From CAVVZJ01 sp963752755 (GTDB lineage: Bacteria > Planctomycetota > Planctomycetia > Isosphaerales > Isosphaeraceae), in contig CAVVZJ010000001.1 of the NCBI GenBank assembly GCA_963752755.1, positions 1,364,001 to 1,428,000 on the forward strand: DNA of 64,000 nucleotides, given 5' to 3'. Below, piece by piece: positions 40,269 to 50,140 of this stretch. The translations under genes were made by a program, and so were the position numbers. Position 1 is the first letter of the stretch, and every line of letters starts with the position of its first letter. Under the pieces are notes generated by a model that worked only from the letters and a program-made list of their open reading frames with translations, was not told where the DNA came from and ran no database searches.

Positions 40269-41045
40269 TCAGGGCTGGTCGGTCCCCGGCGTCGCGGGCG
40301 GGACCGGCTCGGTGCCCGGCCTCGGGGCCGGGGGCGGCTCGGCGCCCGGCGTTGCAGGTCGGACCGGCTCGGCGCCCGGCGTCGTGGGTGGGAGTGGCGC
40401 AGCGCCCGGTGTCGGGGCCGCGGGCGGCACGGTGGCCGGCCGCTCGGTCGCGGGCAACCCGGACGCCGGCCGCTCGGTCGCGGGCTGGGCGGTCGCGGGC
40501 ACGGGCTGGGGGGTGGAGCTGGCGGGCATCGGCATGCCGGCCAGGTCGCCGACCTGCTTCAGGTGCTGCGCGATCTTCGGCAGGTACTTCTCGGCGTAGG
40601 CCCGGATCTGCGGGTCGCGACCCCGCTCGGCCTCAGCCTGGAAGAGCGCCACGGCGCAGAGGTGCGCAGCCACCTGGTTCTTGGCATACTCGCGGTCGAA
40701 TTTCGCCCCGCTGATCCCGGCCAGGGCCTCGGCCGCCGCCTGGTCGGTGAACTGGAGCTGCACCGGGATCGCGATCTGCCTCGCGGCCGCGATTTGCCTC
40801 AACTCGAGGTTGGCCCGGTTGTGCTCCTCGACCATCTTCTGCGCGAATTCCTTGATCTGCTGGTTCTGCGACCGTTGCTCGACCATCTGGCTGATCGTGA
40901 CCTCCGCCATGCCGCTGGCCGCCGCCGCGGCGACGAAGGCAGCGTCGTTGACGGGCCTCGCCGCGACCTCCTGCTGGGCGCGGGCGGTCGGCGTCAGGAT
41001 CACGGCGGCCACCAGGGCGGCGGCCAGTGGGAAAGGTTGTCTCAT
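40269..41045 (-). CDS. DUF4142 exported protein with Pro-rich repeat tail
   Basis: A 258-residue protein. Signal peptide AAALVAAVILTPTARA, then the helical DUF4142 domain (DAAFVAAAAASGMAEVTISQ, EFAQKMVEEHNRANLELRQI, LFQAEAERGRDPQIRAYAEK). The last 90 residues are tandem 10-residue copies of a PATPGAEPV-like unit, rich in Pro, Ala and Thr, probably an extended cell-wall spanning or interaction region. GAGGAGG precedes the ATG. DUF4142 proteins are common in planctomycetes and myxobacteria and have no fixed function. The frame is intact. Confidence 0.85.
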   Translation of the reverse strand: MRQPFPLAAALVAAVILTPTARAQQEVAARPVNDAAFVAAAAASGMAEVTISQMVEQRSQNQQIKEFAQKMVEEHNRANLELRQIAAARQIAIPVQLQFTDQAAAEALAGISGAKFDREYAKNQVAAHLCAVALFQAEAERGRDPQIRAYAEKYLPKIAQHLKQVGDLAGMPMPASSTPQPVPATAQPATERPASGLPATERPATVPPAAPTPGAAPLPPTTPGAEPVRPATPGAEPPPAPRPGTEPVPPATPGTDQP

Positions 41046-41196
41046 CGCGTTTCCTCCTCACGAGAACACGCGAGCCCGGCCGTTTGCGTCCCGTTGCCGG
41101 TTCCAGACGGTTGCGCGACGCCTCGGGGCATTCCTGCTCACTCTCCCGTCGGCTCGGACCCGCTCCCCGACCCCGCCGCAAACGCCAGGCCACCCC

Positions 41197-41909
41197 TCAA
41201 GCCTTCCCCTCCTCGTCGCTCCACGCCCACGCCTGCAAGACTGCCCTCGCCCTCCCGGCCAGTTCCGACGGCCCCCGCTCGGCGATCTCATCCAGAAACA
41301 TCACCCCCCGCTCATCCCCCAGCGCCAGCAACCGTTCCGCCAATCCGATCCTCTCCTCCGCGTCCCCCCGCCCCGACTCCCACGCGTTCGCGAACACAGC
41401 TCGGCTTCTCGAACGGGTGCAACACCCAGTCCAGCGCCTCGATCGCCACCCGCCTCCGCTCCGTCCCGCCCTCCCGGAACCAATCCGTCAACCTCGGCAG
41501 GATCGCCCGGTCCTTCCGCCTGCGCCAGCGCCAGCGTCGCCTCGCTCCAGAACGCCTCCCTCGGATCGTCCATCAAGGCCCGAAGCCGTTCCACCATCCT
41601 CATATCAAACGGCAAGGCCCTCCGGATCGCCTCCAGCGCGATCGCCTCCTCCGGGTCCTCCAGCAACTCCAGCAACAAATCTGCCGCCCCCTTCTCCGTC
41701 CGGTTCCTCTCCACGAACACCCCCAGCGCCGCCGTCCTTTGCTCGACCGGCTCCGCTCGTCCCCTCGCGATTCGCTCCAGCTCCGCGTCGGGCGTCTCCT
41801 CCAGCTTTCGCCGCCTCGCCTCCTCCTCCTCCGACGCCCCCCCCGGCGCGATCGCCTTGACCCGCGCCAGGACCTCCCGCAACCGTTCCGCGATCGGGTC
41901 GCCCATCAT
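41197..41909 (-). CDS. HEAT-like helical repeat protein (frameshifted)
   Basis: About 237 residues, all helical. Double ATG at 41909 with GAGAGGA upstream. DAELERIARGRAEPVEQRTA, LLLELLEDPEEAIALEAIRR and MDDPREAFWSEATLALAQA look like successive HEAT-type helix pairs. A shift near 41515 and another near 41400 lead to LAERLLALGDERGVMFLDEI and the end AVLQAWAWSDEEGKA. There is no signal peptide. Such proteins are usually scaffolds. The gene stands alone between DUF4142 and a repeat-rich gap; both genes are enclosed by inverted copies of one palindromic repeat. Confidence 0.65.
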
Positions 41910-42283
41910 TCCTCTCCGGCTTCCACCTTTCGAGGCCGTCCGGGGCATTGTACCGCGCCGGTTGCCGTCCTCGACCGGCCGCTCCCGCCTCGAACTTGAG
42001 CGGAATCCTCAAAACGGGTGATAATTTCACCCGTCTTTTTCGATGATGTTGTTGATGCGGTCGGCGGCCCCTGGTCCCGACCGCTTCCGGCTCCTTGACA
42101 ATCCGGTGAACACCACACGGACGACGTTCCTCCCCGAGCGCAGACGGGCGAGACCCGAATCACAAGACGAAGCCAACCTCCAGGGGCTAGCAAACCCTGG
42201 CTTTGTTAGGGTTTGCGACGCAAATCTGCCCTGGATTCGGCGCACGCGACGGCTGGCGTGGGGTCCGTCCTCAGACACAAACC

Positions 42284-42422
42284 CGCTGATCCTGTCTGGT
42301 TCTCGTGTGGCTGGGGCGGAGTCTGCGACGCCCCGGTTCGCGGGCGTTGGGCCCGGGGCGTCGCAGACTCCGCCCCAGCCACACCAGGCCAGACCGGACA
42401 ACATCAGCAGGCTCAGGAATCA
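42284..42422. repeat. Palindromic element, GGCTGGGGCGGAGTC family, copy 2 (inverted)
   Basis: Core arms 42306-42336 and 42353-42383 are identical to those of copy 1. The outer flanks are exchanged, so this copy is the reverse complement of the one at 40138. Matching continues past the core to GATGTTGTC and CTGAGCC-type bases, giving a conserved unit of about 140 bases. Confidence 0.85.
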
Positions 42423-42591
42423 GAAGCCCGGTTCTCCTCACGCTACTGAGCGTACCGGGGTCCGGAGATGTCACCGGCCACCCGCCCGATTCGCAAAACG
42501 AAGCCAACCGATCGGGCTCAGGAACTTCTGACCTCGCTGGGACTTACTGCGAGAGCTTACACCCGTTTTCGCGCACGAGCAGAACTCTTGC

Positions 42592-42652
42592 TAGGGTGGC
42601 CTCCGCCCACTGACTTCCCTTCGTCTCGGGACGGTGGGCAGAGCCCACCCTT
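42592..42652. repeat. Degenerate palindrome, GGTGGGCAGAGCCCACC type
   Basis: AGGGTGGCCTCCGCCCACT (left) is an imperfect inverse of GGTGGGCAGAGCCCACCCT (right), with a 28-base spacer. It lies about 30 bases beyond the stop of the helicase gene. Confidence 0.5.
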
Positions 42653-42683
42653 CGAAAGCCAAATCGACCTTATCAACCGCCCC

Positions 42684-44665
42684 TCAGAACGCCGTCCCCG
42701 TCGTCCCCAGGATCTCGATATGGCGCGGGCACTCGGGCAAGGAGCTGAGGAACTGGCGGCCGTAGGGCTTGGTCAGGACGCGCGGGTCGAGGATCGCGAC
42801 GATCCCCCGGTCGGTCCGCGAGCGGATCAGCCGGCCGAAGCCTTGCTTGAGCTTGATGATCGCCTCGGGGACCTGGTAGTCGAGGAACGGGTTGCCGCCG
42901 CGTCGGCGGATCGCCTCCAGGCGGGCTTCGAGCAAGGGGCGGTCGGGGACGCTGAACGGCAAGCGGGTGATGATCACGTTCGAGAGCGCCTCGCCGGGCA
43001 CGTCCACCCCTTGCCAGAAGCTGGCCGTGCCGAAGATCACGCTATCGACGTCCGCCTTGAACGCCTCGATCATCTTCGAGCGGGGCAGGCCGTCCCCCTG
43101 GGAATACAGGGCGATGTTCCGCTCGGCCAGCCAGGGGGTCAAGCGCGCGGGCGGCCTCGTCCATCATCCGGTAGGAGGTGAACAGCACGAACGCCTTGCC
43201 GTGCGTCTTCTCCAGGTAGTGCCGGATCGCCCCGATCGCCCGACGCTCGAAGTCCTTCGGGGCTTCGGAGGGATCGGGCAGGTCGCGGGGGATGTGGAAC
43301 GTGACCTGGCTGCGGTAGTCATACGGGCTGCCAAGCTGGAGCGCCTCGCACTGCGTCAGGCCGAGCCGCGACTTGGCGAACGCGAAGCCCGGCGGCGAGC
43401 CGATCGCCAGCGTGGCCGAGGTCAGGATGCAGGTCGGCACCCGGTCGAACAGCTCCCGCTTCAAGGTCGGCCCGACCTCCAGCGGCGCCCTCGCCAGGAT
43501 GACCCGACGCGACCCCTCCAGCTCGATCCAGTGGACCGACTCCTCCGGCGTCTCCTGGGCGAGCCAGGCCGTCAGGCCGTCGGCCATCGCGTCGAGCCGT
43601 TCCGCCGCGGCCCCCAGCTCGATCCGCTGCTCCTCGGCCTCGATCTCTTCCGACTCCCGGCCGATCGCCGTCGCCAGCTTGCGGAGTTCCTCGCTGAGCG
43701 GGTCGGCGACGGGCAGGGGGCGACGCAACCGGCCGTTGGTCGCCCCACGCTTCGCCTGCCAGTCGGCCACGGCGTCGAAGAAGTCGCGGGCGGCATGCCG
43801 GGCGCGGCTGGCCTGTCGGATCGAGTCGCCCAGCTCGTGATAGGCGAGCAACCCTTTATGGTTCCGCTCGTTGTAGAGCCGGGTCAGGACGTACTCGACC
43901 CCCACGCTGGAGATCCGCAAGCCCAGGTGCTCGCCCGCCACCTCTTCGAGGGTGTGGGCCTCGTCGAAGACGACGACGTCGATGCTCGGGCAGGAACCCG
44001 ACCCCGGCGGCCCGAAGCGCCAGGTCGCTGAGGTAGAGGGCGTGGTTGACGACCAGGATGTTCGCCGACCAGACCCGCCGACGGGCCTTGAAGTAGTGGC
44101 AGTCCTTGTACCTCGGGCACTTCCGGCCCAGGCAGTTGCCGTGCTCGCTGGCGACCGCCTCCCAGACGGCCGGCGAGGGGCGGAAGTCCAGGTCGGACCG
44201 GGTGCCGTCGTCGGTCCGACCGGCCCAGAGCTTCAACCGGGCGAGCTGGTCGAAGTCGGCCGGGTCGGTGAACGTCGCCCCGGCGCGGGCGGTGGCGGCG
44301 TCGAGGCGTCGGAGGCTGACGTAGTTCGACCGCCCCTTGACCAGGACCGCCGTGAACTCCTGCGGCATGACCGCCCGCAGGAACGGCAAGTCCTTCTGGA
44401 GGAGCTGCTCCTGGAGGCTGATCGTGTGCGTCGAGACGACAACCTTCTTCCCCTTCTCGGCCGCCGCCAGGATCGCCGGCACGAGGTAGGCGAAGCTCTT
44501 GCCGACCCCCGTGCCTGCCTCGACCATCAGGTGCCGCTCGCCCTCGATCGCCTCGGCCACCGCCTCGGCCATCTGGATCTGCTCGGGCCGCGCCTCGTAA
44601 CGGGGCAACCGGCGCGCGATGGCGCCGTCGGGGCCGAGGATCGGGGTCGGGTCGAGGGCGGGCAT
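42684..44665 (-). CDS. dinG: DinG-type ATP-dependent DNA helicase (frameshifted)
   Basis: About 660 residues. Walker A GTGVGKS (51-57), VVVSTHTISLQEQLLQ (motif Ia) and the CLGRKCPRYKDCHYF cysteine set, consistent with an iron-sulfur cluster, are in the first part. A shift near 43985 hides the DEAH box; corrected it reads VVVFDEAHTLEEV. The second half has LTSATLAIG, VLFTSYRMMDEAA, then a shift near 43145, and FWQGVDVPGEAL and QGFGRLIRS (motif VI). It is an XPD/DinG superfamily 2 helicase with 5'-3' polarity in the family, acting on recombination and repair intermediates. It starts just beyond thiSG on the same strand. Confidence 0.88.
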
Positions 44666-44719
44666 CCGGCGTGGCCCCCTTCGGGAATGGCCGAGTCCGT
44701 TCGGCGCGGGCGGTCACGG

Positions 44720-45756
44720 TCAGCGCCCCGCAGATCAGGCCCTCGGTCGGGCTGGAGGCCGTGGCATAGAGCTTCCTGGCGATCCGGCCCGCCTTCGACG
44801 CCAGCCGGCCCGCCTCGACCGCCAGCCTCATGGCGTGGGCCATCCGGAGCGGGTCCGCGGCGCCGGCGATGCCGGTGTTGAGCAGGACGCCGTCGCAGCC
44901 CAGCTCCATCGCGATCGCCACGTCGCTGGCCGTGCCGACCCCCGCATCGATGATCACCGGATAATCCGGGTCGTCCTTCTTGAGGTCTTCCAGGATGATC
45001 CGGATGTTGTTCGGGTTCAGGACCCCCTGGCCGCTCCCGATCGGGCTGCCCGCCGGCATCACGCTCGACGCCCCCGCTTCCTTCAGCCGACGGGCCATCA
45101 CCGGGTCGTCCGACGTGTAACAGAGCACCTGGAACCCCTCATCGACGAGGACCTTCGTCGCCTCCAGGGTCGCCAGGGGGTCGGGCAGCAGCGTCCTCGG
45201 GTCGGCCAGGACTTCGAGCTTGACCCAGTCGGCGCCGGGGTTGCCCATGTTGACGAGCAGCTCGCGACCGAGCCGGGCGTGCCGCAGGGCGTCCTCGGCC
45301 GAGAAGCAGCCGGCGGTATTGGGCAGGATCGTGTAGCGGCCCAGGTCCAGGTAATCGAGCAGGTTCCGGCCTTGCTTGTCGAACAGCCGCTCGCGACGCA
45401 CGGCCACCGTCACCACCTCGGCCCCGCTGGCGTCGAGGCAGTCGCGCATCAGTTCGAGCGTCGCGTACTTGCCCGTCCCGACGAACAGCCGGCTCCGGAC
45501 CGTGTGCGAGCCGATCCGCAAGCGGCTCCGGGCCGAAGTCGGGCGACCTCCGGCGCACCCGCCGCCGACGAGGGTCACGACCTCGAGCACGTCGCCCTCC
45601 CGAAGCGTCGGTCTGGTCGTGCCGCGCGCGAGGCACCAGGTCGCGGTTGACCTCGACGGCCACCTGCTCGGGCCGGAGCTCGATCCTCCGCAGGAGTTCC
45701 GCCACCGTCAAAGGGCCGGGCAGCTCGCGGCGCTCGCCGTTCAGGAGGATGGTCAC
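44720..45756 (-). CDS. thiG: ThiS-ThiG fusion, thiazole synthase (frameshifted)
   Basis: GTG 45756 begins a ThiS domain (TILLNGERRELPGPLTVAEL, LRPEQVAVEVNRDLVPR) that ends VLEVVTLVGGG, then runs into ThiG without a stop. ThiG is complete: SRLFVGTGKYATLELM, TVAVRRERLFD, NTAGCFSAEDALRHARLGRE, VVIDAGVGTASDVAIAMELG-like core, LLNTGIAGAADPLRMAHAMR and the C-terminal ASSPTEG. A shift near 45610 breaks ThiS, and another near 44740 hides the stop; TGA at 44720-44722 or 44735-44737 is expected. ThiG forms the thiazole ring of thiamine from DXP, dehydroglycine and ThiS thiocarboxylate. Fused ThiS-ThiG proteins are known. Confidence 0.82.
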
Positions 45757-46192
45757 GGGGTCGTCCCAGTCGGGAGTCGGGGCCACTTGCTCAACGGCTG
45801 TCCATCGTAAGTCGCCCGAGGCCCGCCGGTCAAGCACGACCGCCACCCGAAATCTCGTCGGCTTGCACGATCCCGAACTTGAGTTTTTCCCGACACCCTC
45901 TTCCGTTTGCCGGCCCTATCGGTTCTGATGAACTTGATGATTGAAACTGGTGGTTTTGGGAGACTTGGAGAAGATTTACTGAGAATAGCCCACCGGTCCT
46001 GGCCGAACGATCGACCGGATCGTCGTCGCGACCCGTGGGTCCGCTGGAACCGTCGTCAATGACCCGGCCGGAAGGATCGTCGGCGTTGCGGGAACTCGAT
46101 CTATCCTCTCTTACGGGAGCAGGGAGGGCGTCTTCGTGAGCGTGCCCATGGGTGGGCCTCCCGCATACCCGACATCCTTGAGCGACAACGCG
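45757..46192. other. Intergenic region between divergent genes
   Basis: These 436 bases separate thiSG (minus) from a secreted CAP-domain gene (plus) and must hold both promoters. An AT-rich stretch lies around 45880-45990. Small palindromes such as CGATCGACCGGATCG occur near 46010. I cannot assign a specific promoter, and I see no gene. Confidence 0.4.
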
Positions 46193-47188
46193 ATGCACAC
46201 CGTGAGAAGGCCCGGAATCGACAACGCCCCGGCCTGGAGCGGCTCGACGAGCGCTGCTTGCCGACGACGGCCACGCTGGCCGGTGGCGTCTTGACCATCG
46301 TGGGTACCGAGGCGGCCGATCAGATCGTGCTGAACTTCAGCAGCAGCCCGCGATGGGGACGGGGCTGGCGTGCCGACTCTGGCGTGGCCGGCGTGGGTCG
46401 GTTCCGGCTGAACCGGGTTTCGGGCATTCTCGTCGGAGCCGGGGGCGGCGACGACCTGGTGCTGATCAACACGAATGGTCCGGTCGCCGCTTGCCAATCC
46501 CGATCTGGATCGATGGCGGCGAGGGTAACGACGTGATCGCGGGCGGCAACGCCCCCGAGGTGCTCTTCGGCGACGGCGGCAACGACATCCTCCTGAGCCG
46601 TGGCGGCGTGGACCAGATCGATGCCGGCACCGGCTACAACTGGGTCAACGGGCAGATCCTCGATGTCCCAGTCACGCCCACGACCCAGCAGCCCCGTCCC
46701 TGCCGGTCTCCGTCACGTCCAATCCACCGACGACGAACCCCAGGCCGTCGCCAGTCGTGCCGCCCTCGACACCCACGAGCGACACGCCGAACCTCGCCGC
46801 CTGGGCCCAGCAGATCATCGACCTGACCAACCAGCAGCGCCGGCTCAACGGTCTGCCAGACCTGGCGGTCAATCCGAAACTGATGCAAGCCGCCCAGATC
46901 CAGGCCAGGCAGATGGCGACCCTCGAGCGGATGCAGCATGACCTGCCCGGCGCCCAGTATCCCGACCTGGCCAGCCGGGCGAACGCGGTTGGCTACAATT
47001 ACGCCTGGTTCGGCGAGAACATCGCGTTCAACTATCCCGACCCGGCGGGGGTTGTGCAAGGTTGGATGCTCTCGGCCGGACACCGGGCCAACATCCTGAA
47101 CCCCGATTACACCGAGATCGGCGCCGCTGTGGCCTTCGACGCCCAGGGCTTGCCCTACTTCGCCCAGGAGTTCGGTCAGCCAGCCTGA
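46193..47188 (+). CDS. Secreted CAP-domain protein with RTX-like segment (frameshifted)
   Basis: About 330 residues. The N-terminus, after correcting a base near 46207, reads RQRPGLERLDERCLPTTATL, the tag found at the start of many planctomycete secreted proteins. VLTIVGTEAADQIVLNF and DGGEGNDVIAGGNAPEVLFG form a hemolysin-type calcium-binding (RTX) segment. After a Pro/Thr linker, the CAP/SCP domain follows (AAWAQQIIDLTNQQRRLNGL, YAWFGENIAFNYPD, GWMLSAGHRANILNPDYTEI) with conserved His and Glu. Shifts near 46480 and 46700 break it. It is probably extracellular, with calcium-stabilised folding. The ATG at 46193 is my best guess for the start. Confidence 0.7.
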
Positions 47189-47242
47189 GGCTTGTCGGGC
47201 GTGTGCGGCGGCATTGCCGTGACGACGCCCCGACCGACCGAT

Positions 47243-49175
47243 TCACTCGCCTTCCACGCGAGCCAGGCCGGCATCGCGGACGACGTGGAACTTGATGGTC
47301 TCGTTGCCTTCGAGGACCCAGGGGGTCTCGACCGCGACGATCCGGTCGGAGCGGACGGCCGTCTCATCGGTCCGGCGGTCACTGGAGAAGACGGCACGGA
47401 TGCCGCCGGGCAGGTCGGGGAGGTCCTGACCCTCGACGGTCAGGCCGCGGCCGGGCTCAGGAACGTGGAGGTAAAGGGCGGTCCGTGTCGGCTCGGAGCG
47501 GAGGCGGAGGGTGGCGAGGAGGCCATCGAGGTCGTGGGGGGCTAGCAGGCCGGGGTGGTTGCGGAAGCGGCGCTGGAGGCTGCGGCCGAGGTCGCAGAGC
47601 GTCGCCTCATAGGTGCCTTCGGGCGTGTCTTCAGGCAAGGGTAGGGAGAGTTCGAAGGAGCGGCGGGTCTCCCTTGTAGGGCTTGAGGGTCACGGTCGCC
47701 TTGAGGGTCTGGCCGGGCTCGACGCGGTCGACTGGCCAGGCGGACGGACTCGATCTGGGCGAGGTTCTGGCCGGGCTCGACCGCCACCTCGCAGTCGATC
47801 GTCTCGACCCGCAGCGGGCCGAAGGGGTTGCGGACCAGGAGGTTGACCGTACTCGCGATCGGGCCAAACATCGCCATCGGGCCGGTCGGGCCGGTGTAGC
47901 GGGGGCCGCTCAAGGTCTCGCGGATCGTGATCGGCTCGTGGTCCTTCAAGGTCAGCGTCACGACCAGGCGGGCGGTCAACTCGTCGGGCAGGTTGCCCTC
48001 GGTGTCGATCGCGTTGGCCAGGACCGACATGACCAGCGTCGGCAGCAGGTTGGGCTCGCGGACGAGATTCCACGTGGTAGGTGTGCGGCTCGGCAAATCG
48101 GCCCGACTGGACCTGGACGCTCATGGGTAGCATGTCGGGGGTCTGGCCGAGTCGACCGGAGACGGCCGTGCTGACGTCCGTATCCAGCACGCCGACCACC
48201 TTCAGCGGTGAGCCCAGCTTCATGCTCACACTCGTGCGGGGATAGACCGTGTGGATGTACCCGGTCATCATCGGAAATTCACATGCTCCCTGACCCATCA
48301 TCGGATGACCGAAGGCGTAAACCCGATCACCCTCGACGTGGGTAACCGTGCCAATGCCCGAGAGATCGAAGTCGCCGGTGACCATCGCGACGCTCACCGG
48401 CGCCCCGGGGACGAGCGGCTTGTCACCGAACCGGGCGACAATCTCCGCCTGTGCCGAACCGCCAGCCGTCGGAGCCAGGCCGACCGGCCCGAGCCGCTCG
48501 GCGAGCATCGCGAGCGATCGGGGCGTGAATCCTGAGGCCGCCATCGGGGTGGCGATCGGCTTCATCCCGGCCAGACCGCCGCCGGAGACGGCCGTCGGGC
48601 CATTACCAGGCTCGGCGATCGCCGGCAGGGGCTGGTCGCGGTCCCCGAGGGTTTCCGGGTCAAGCCGGACCCCGGCCGTCCGGACGCCGCCCTTCTCGGG
48701 ACGTTCTGGCTCCGCCGGCCTCGACTCGGCCGCGATCCGACGGTCATTGGCCCGGACGTAGGCGACCATCTGCTCGAACGGAGTGATCCCCGCGATGGGG
48801 TCCTTGGCGAACTCCCAGGCGAAGGCAACCGCGCCGACGAGCTTGCCGTCGATATAAACCGGACTGCCGCTCATCCCCTGGATGATCCCGGCGTGCTCCA
48901 GGTTGCAGCCGCTGAGGCGAGCCAGGATCATGTCGCGGCCGGGGCTGACGTCCTTCATCACGCCGAGCACCTCGACTCCGAACTGTTCCAGCTCGGTGCC
49001 GACCATCACCGTCTTGCCCGTGCCCTTCATGCCCGGCCGGACGTCCTCGACGCGCCAGTAACTCTTCGGGTCGGGTTCCTTCGCCGGTGCGACGGCGCAC
49101 GGCAGACAGCAAGGCGGTCAGCAGGGCCAACCCGACCCGGCTGATCCGCCCCTGCGAGGCAAGTATCTGGCTCAT
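47243..49175 (-). CDS. SpoIVB-like (S55) peptidase domain protein (frameshifted)
   Basis: About 640 residues. A signal peptide (VGLALLTALLSAV) is followed, after a shift near 49100, by DVRPGMKGTGKTVMVG and the S55 peptidase core: GRDMILARL, IIQGMSGSPVYIDGKLVGAV (catalytic Ser in SGSP) and MVTGDFDLSGIGTVTHVEGD, FGHPMMGQG. The C-terminal 250 residues are beta-rich (LVVTLTLKDHEPITI, RVEPGQTLKATVTLKPYKGD) across shifts near 48070, 47730 and 47650. S55 peptidases are serine proteases such as SpoIVB, which signals in sporulation; a regulated exported protease is likely here. No partner is next to it. Confidence 0.8.
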
Positions 49176-49627
49176 GGCGATAGGTCTCCTCAGGACGGCC
49201 GTCGGAGGGACGGCCCGGCCGGGAGGAAGAAGGGGTGTGCTTGGCGTTCAACGAGGTCGCGGCTTCGCCCACGGTCCGAAGCAGGGCGTGCCGACAACGG
49301 CCGCCGGAGTTCTCCGATCCGTTCGCGTTATCCCTCCCGATCGAGCCGGGCAACGCTCGCCGCTGGATCGTCTATCATCATGCTACGATCGCCGTAGTAT
49401 TAAGGCAATCGATATTTCGCAAAATCTCCATCATTCCTTCCACATTTTCCCGTCCCGAGGACCCGAACAAGAGTCCACGCGATCCGAATCGCCAGAACCC
49501 TTGGCCAGGGACCGACTCCTCACCGGCGTCGGTCACTGATCCCGGCTGTCTGGTCGGACCTTGAGTAAGATCGGCGGTTCGAGCCCGCAGCGATCAGGCC
49601 AGGTGGCGGAAGGCACAAGCCTGGCGG
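49176..49627. other. Intergenic region without a supported gene
   Basis: A 452-base gap between the S55 peptidase and a small membrane-protein gene. The AT-rich core at 49370-49450 is the probable promoter zone of the S55 gene. On the minus strand TTGCCT, 17 bases, then TAGCAT is a weak -35/-10 pair, and CTACG-ATCGC-CGTAG (49383-49397) is a small dyad nearby. Reading frames here look random. Confidence 0.35.
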
Positions 49628-50092
49628 TCATCGCGAATCATCGGGGGGACCTTGACCGTCGTGACGGGAGGCGTGGTGGCGGATGGCCTCGGTCAGCAGG
49701 CTGCGATGCTCCTCGGCGAGGGCGCGGACCTGGCGACGGGCATAGGAGACCGTGGCGAGCCAGTCGAGCAGGGCCAGTACGAGGAGGACGATCGTCAGGG
49801 CCAGGATGCCGAGCCAGGACCACCCCCAGAGCCGGGCGTCGGCGGGGCTGCGACGGGCGTCGATGCCGGTGGTGGCGATCATGCCGAGGCCGATGAGGGC
49901 CAGCACGGTGGCCACGCCGGCCCTTCGGCGGTCCCGGCTCGCATAGTGGCGGGTGTCGTCTTCGGAGACAGCTTCCTCGAAGCGATGCCGACGGGCCTGC
50001 CAGAGCCGGACCCCGAACGCCGTGGCCAGGACGAGGATGACAGCGGCGACGACGAGCGTCTCCGAGGAGCCGGTGTTCGTGACGGCCTTCAA
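49628..50092 (-). CDS. Small membrane protein downstream of a Ser/Thr kinase
   Basis: A 154-residue protein starting at TTG 50092, with GAGGA 11 bases upstream. Three hydrophobic stretches (LVVAAVILVLATAFGVRL, VATVLALIGLGMIATTG, LGILALTIVLLVLALLDWLA) alternate with basic loops, and the C-terminus is a charged helix (YARRQVRALAEEHRSLLTEA). It begins 49 bases after the kinase stop on the same strand, so the two are probably co-transcribed. No family is recognised. Confidence 0.65.
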   Translation of the reverse strand: MKAVTNTGSSETLVVAAVILVLATAFGVRLWQARRHRFEEAVSEDDTRHYASRDRRRAGVATVLALIGLGMIATTGIDARRSPADARLWGWSWLGILALTIVLLVLALLDWLATVSYARRQVRALAEEHRSLLTEAIRHHASRHDGQGPPDDSR

Positions 50093-50140
50093 GGGTGGGA
50101 GTCCTCGGAGGGGTGCGGGCCGATCGGACCATCGCGGGTC

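Larger units (their letters stand above)
41910..42683. other. Repeat-rich intergenic region without a supported gene
   Basis: The 774 bases hold the second GGCTGGGGCGGAGTC palindrome (42284-42422), a weak GGTGGGC palindrome (42592-42652), and two copies of a GAAGCCAACC motif (near 42171 and 42500). The GAAGCCAACC/CTGACAA-type motif reads as LASFC on the reverse strand, a peptide pattern I recognise from planctomycete intergenic DNA. The reading frames present are repeat translations. Confidence 0.55.

Noticed and set aside
43884..44665. ThiG extended into the helicase region
   Set aside because: After ASSPTEG the frame is the shadow of dinG; the thiG stop is most likely hidden by a one-base shift.
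46120..46170. A third copy of the GGTGGCATGCCCACG element near the CAP gene
   Set aside because: Only a short resemblance (GTCTTCGTGAGCGTGCCCATG) without inverted arms; not enough to call.
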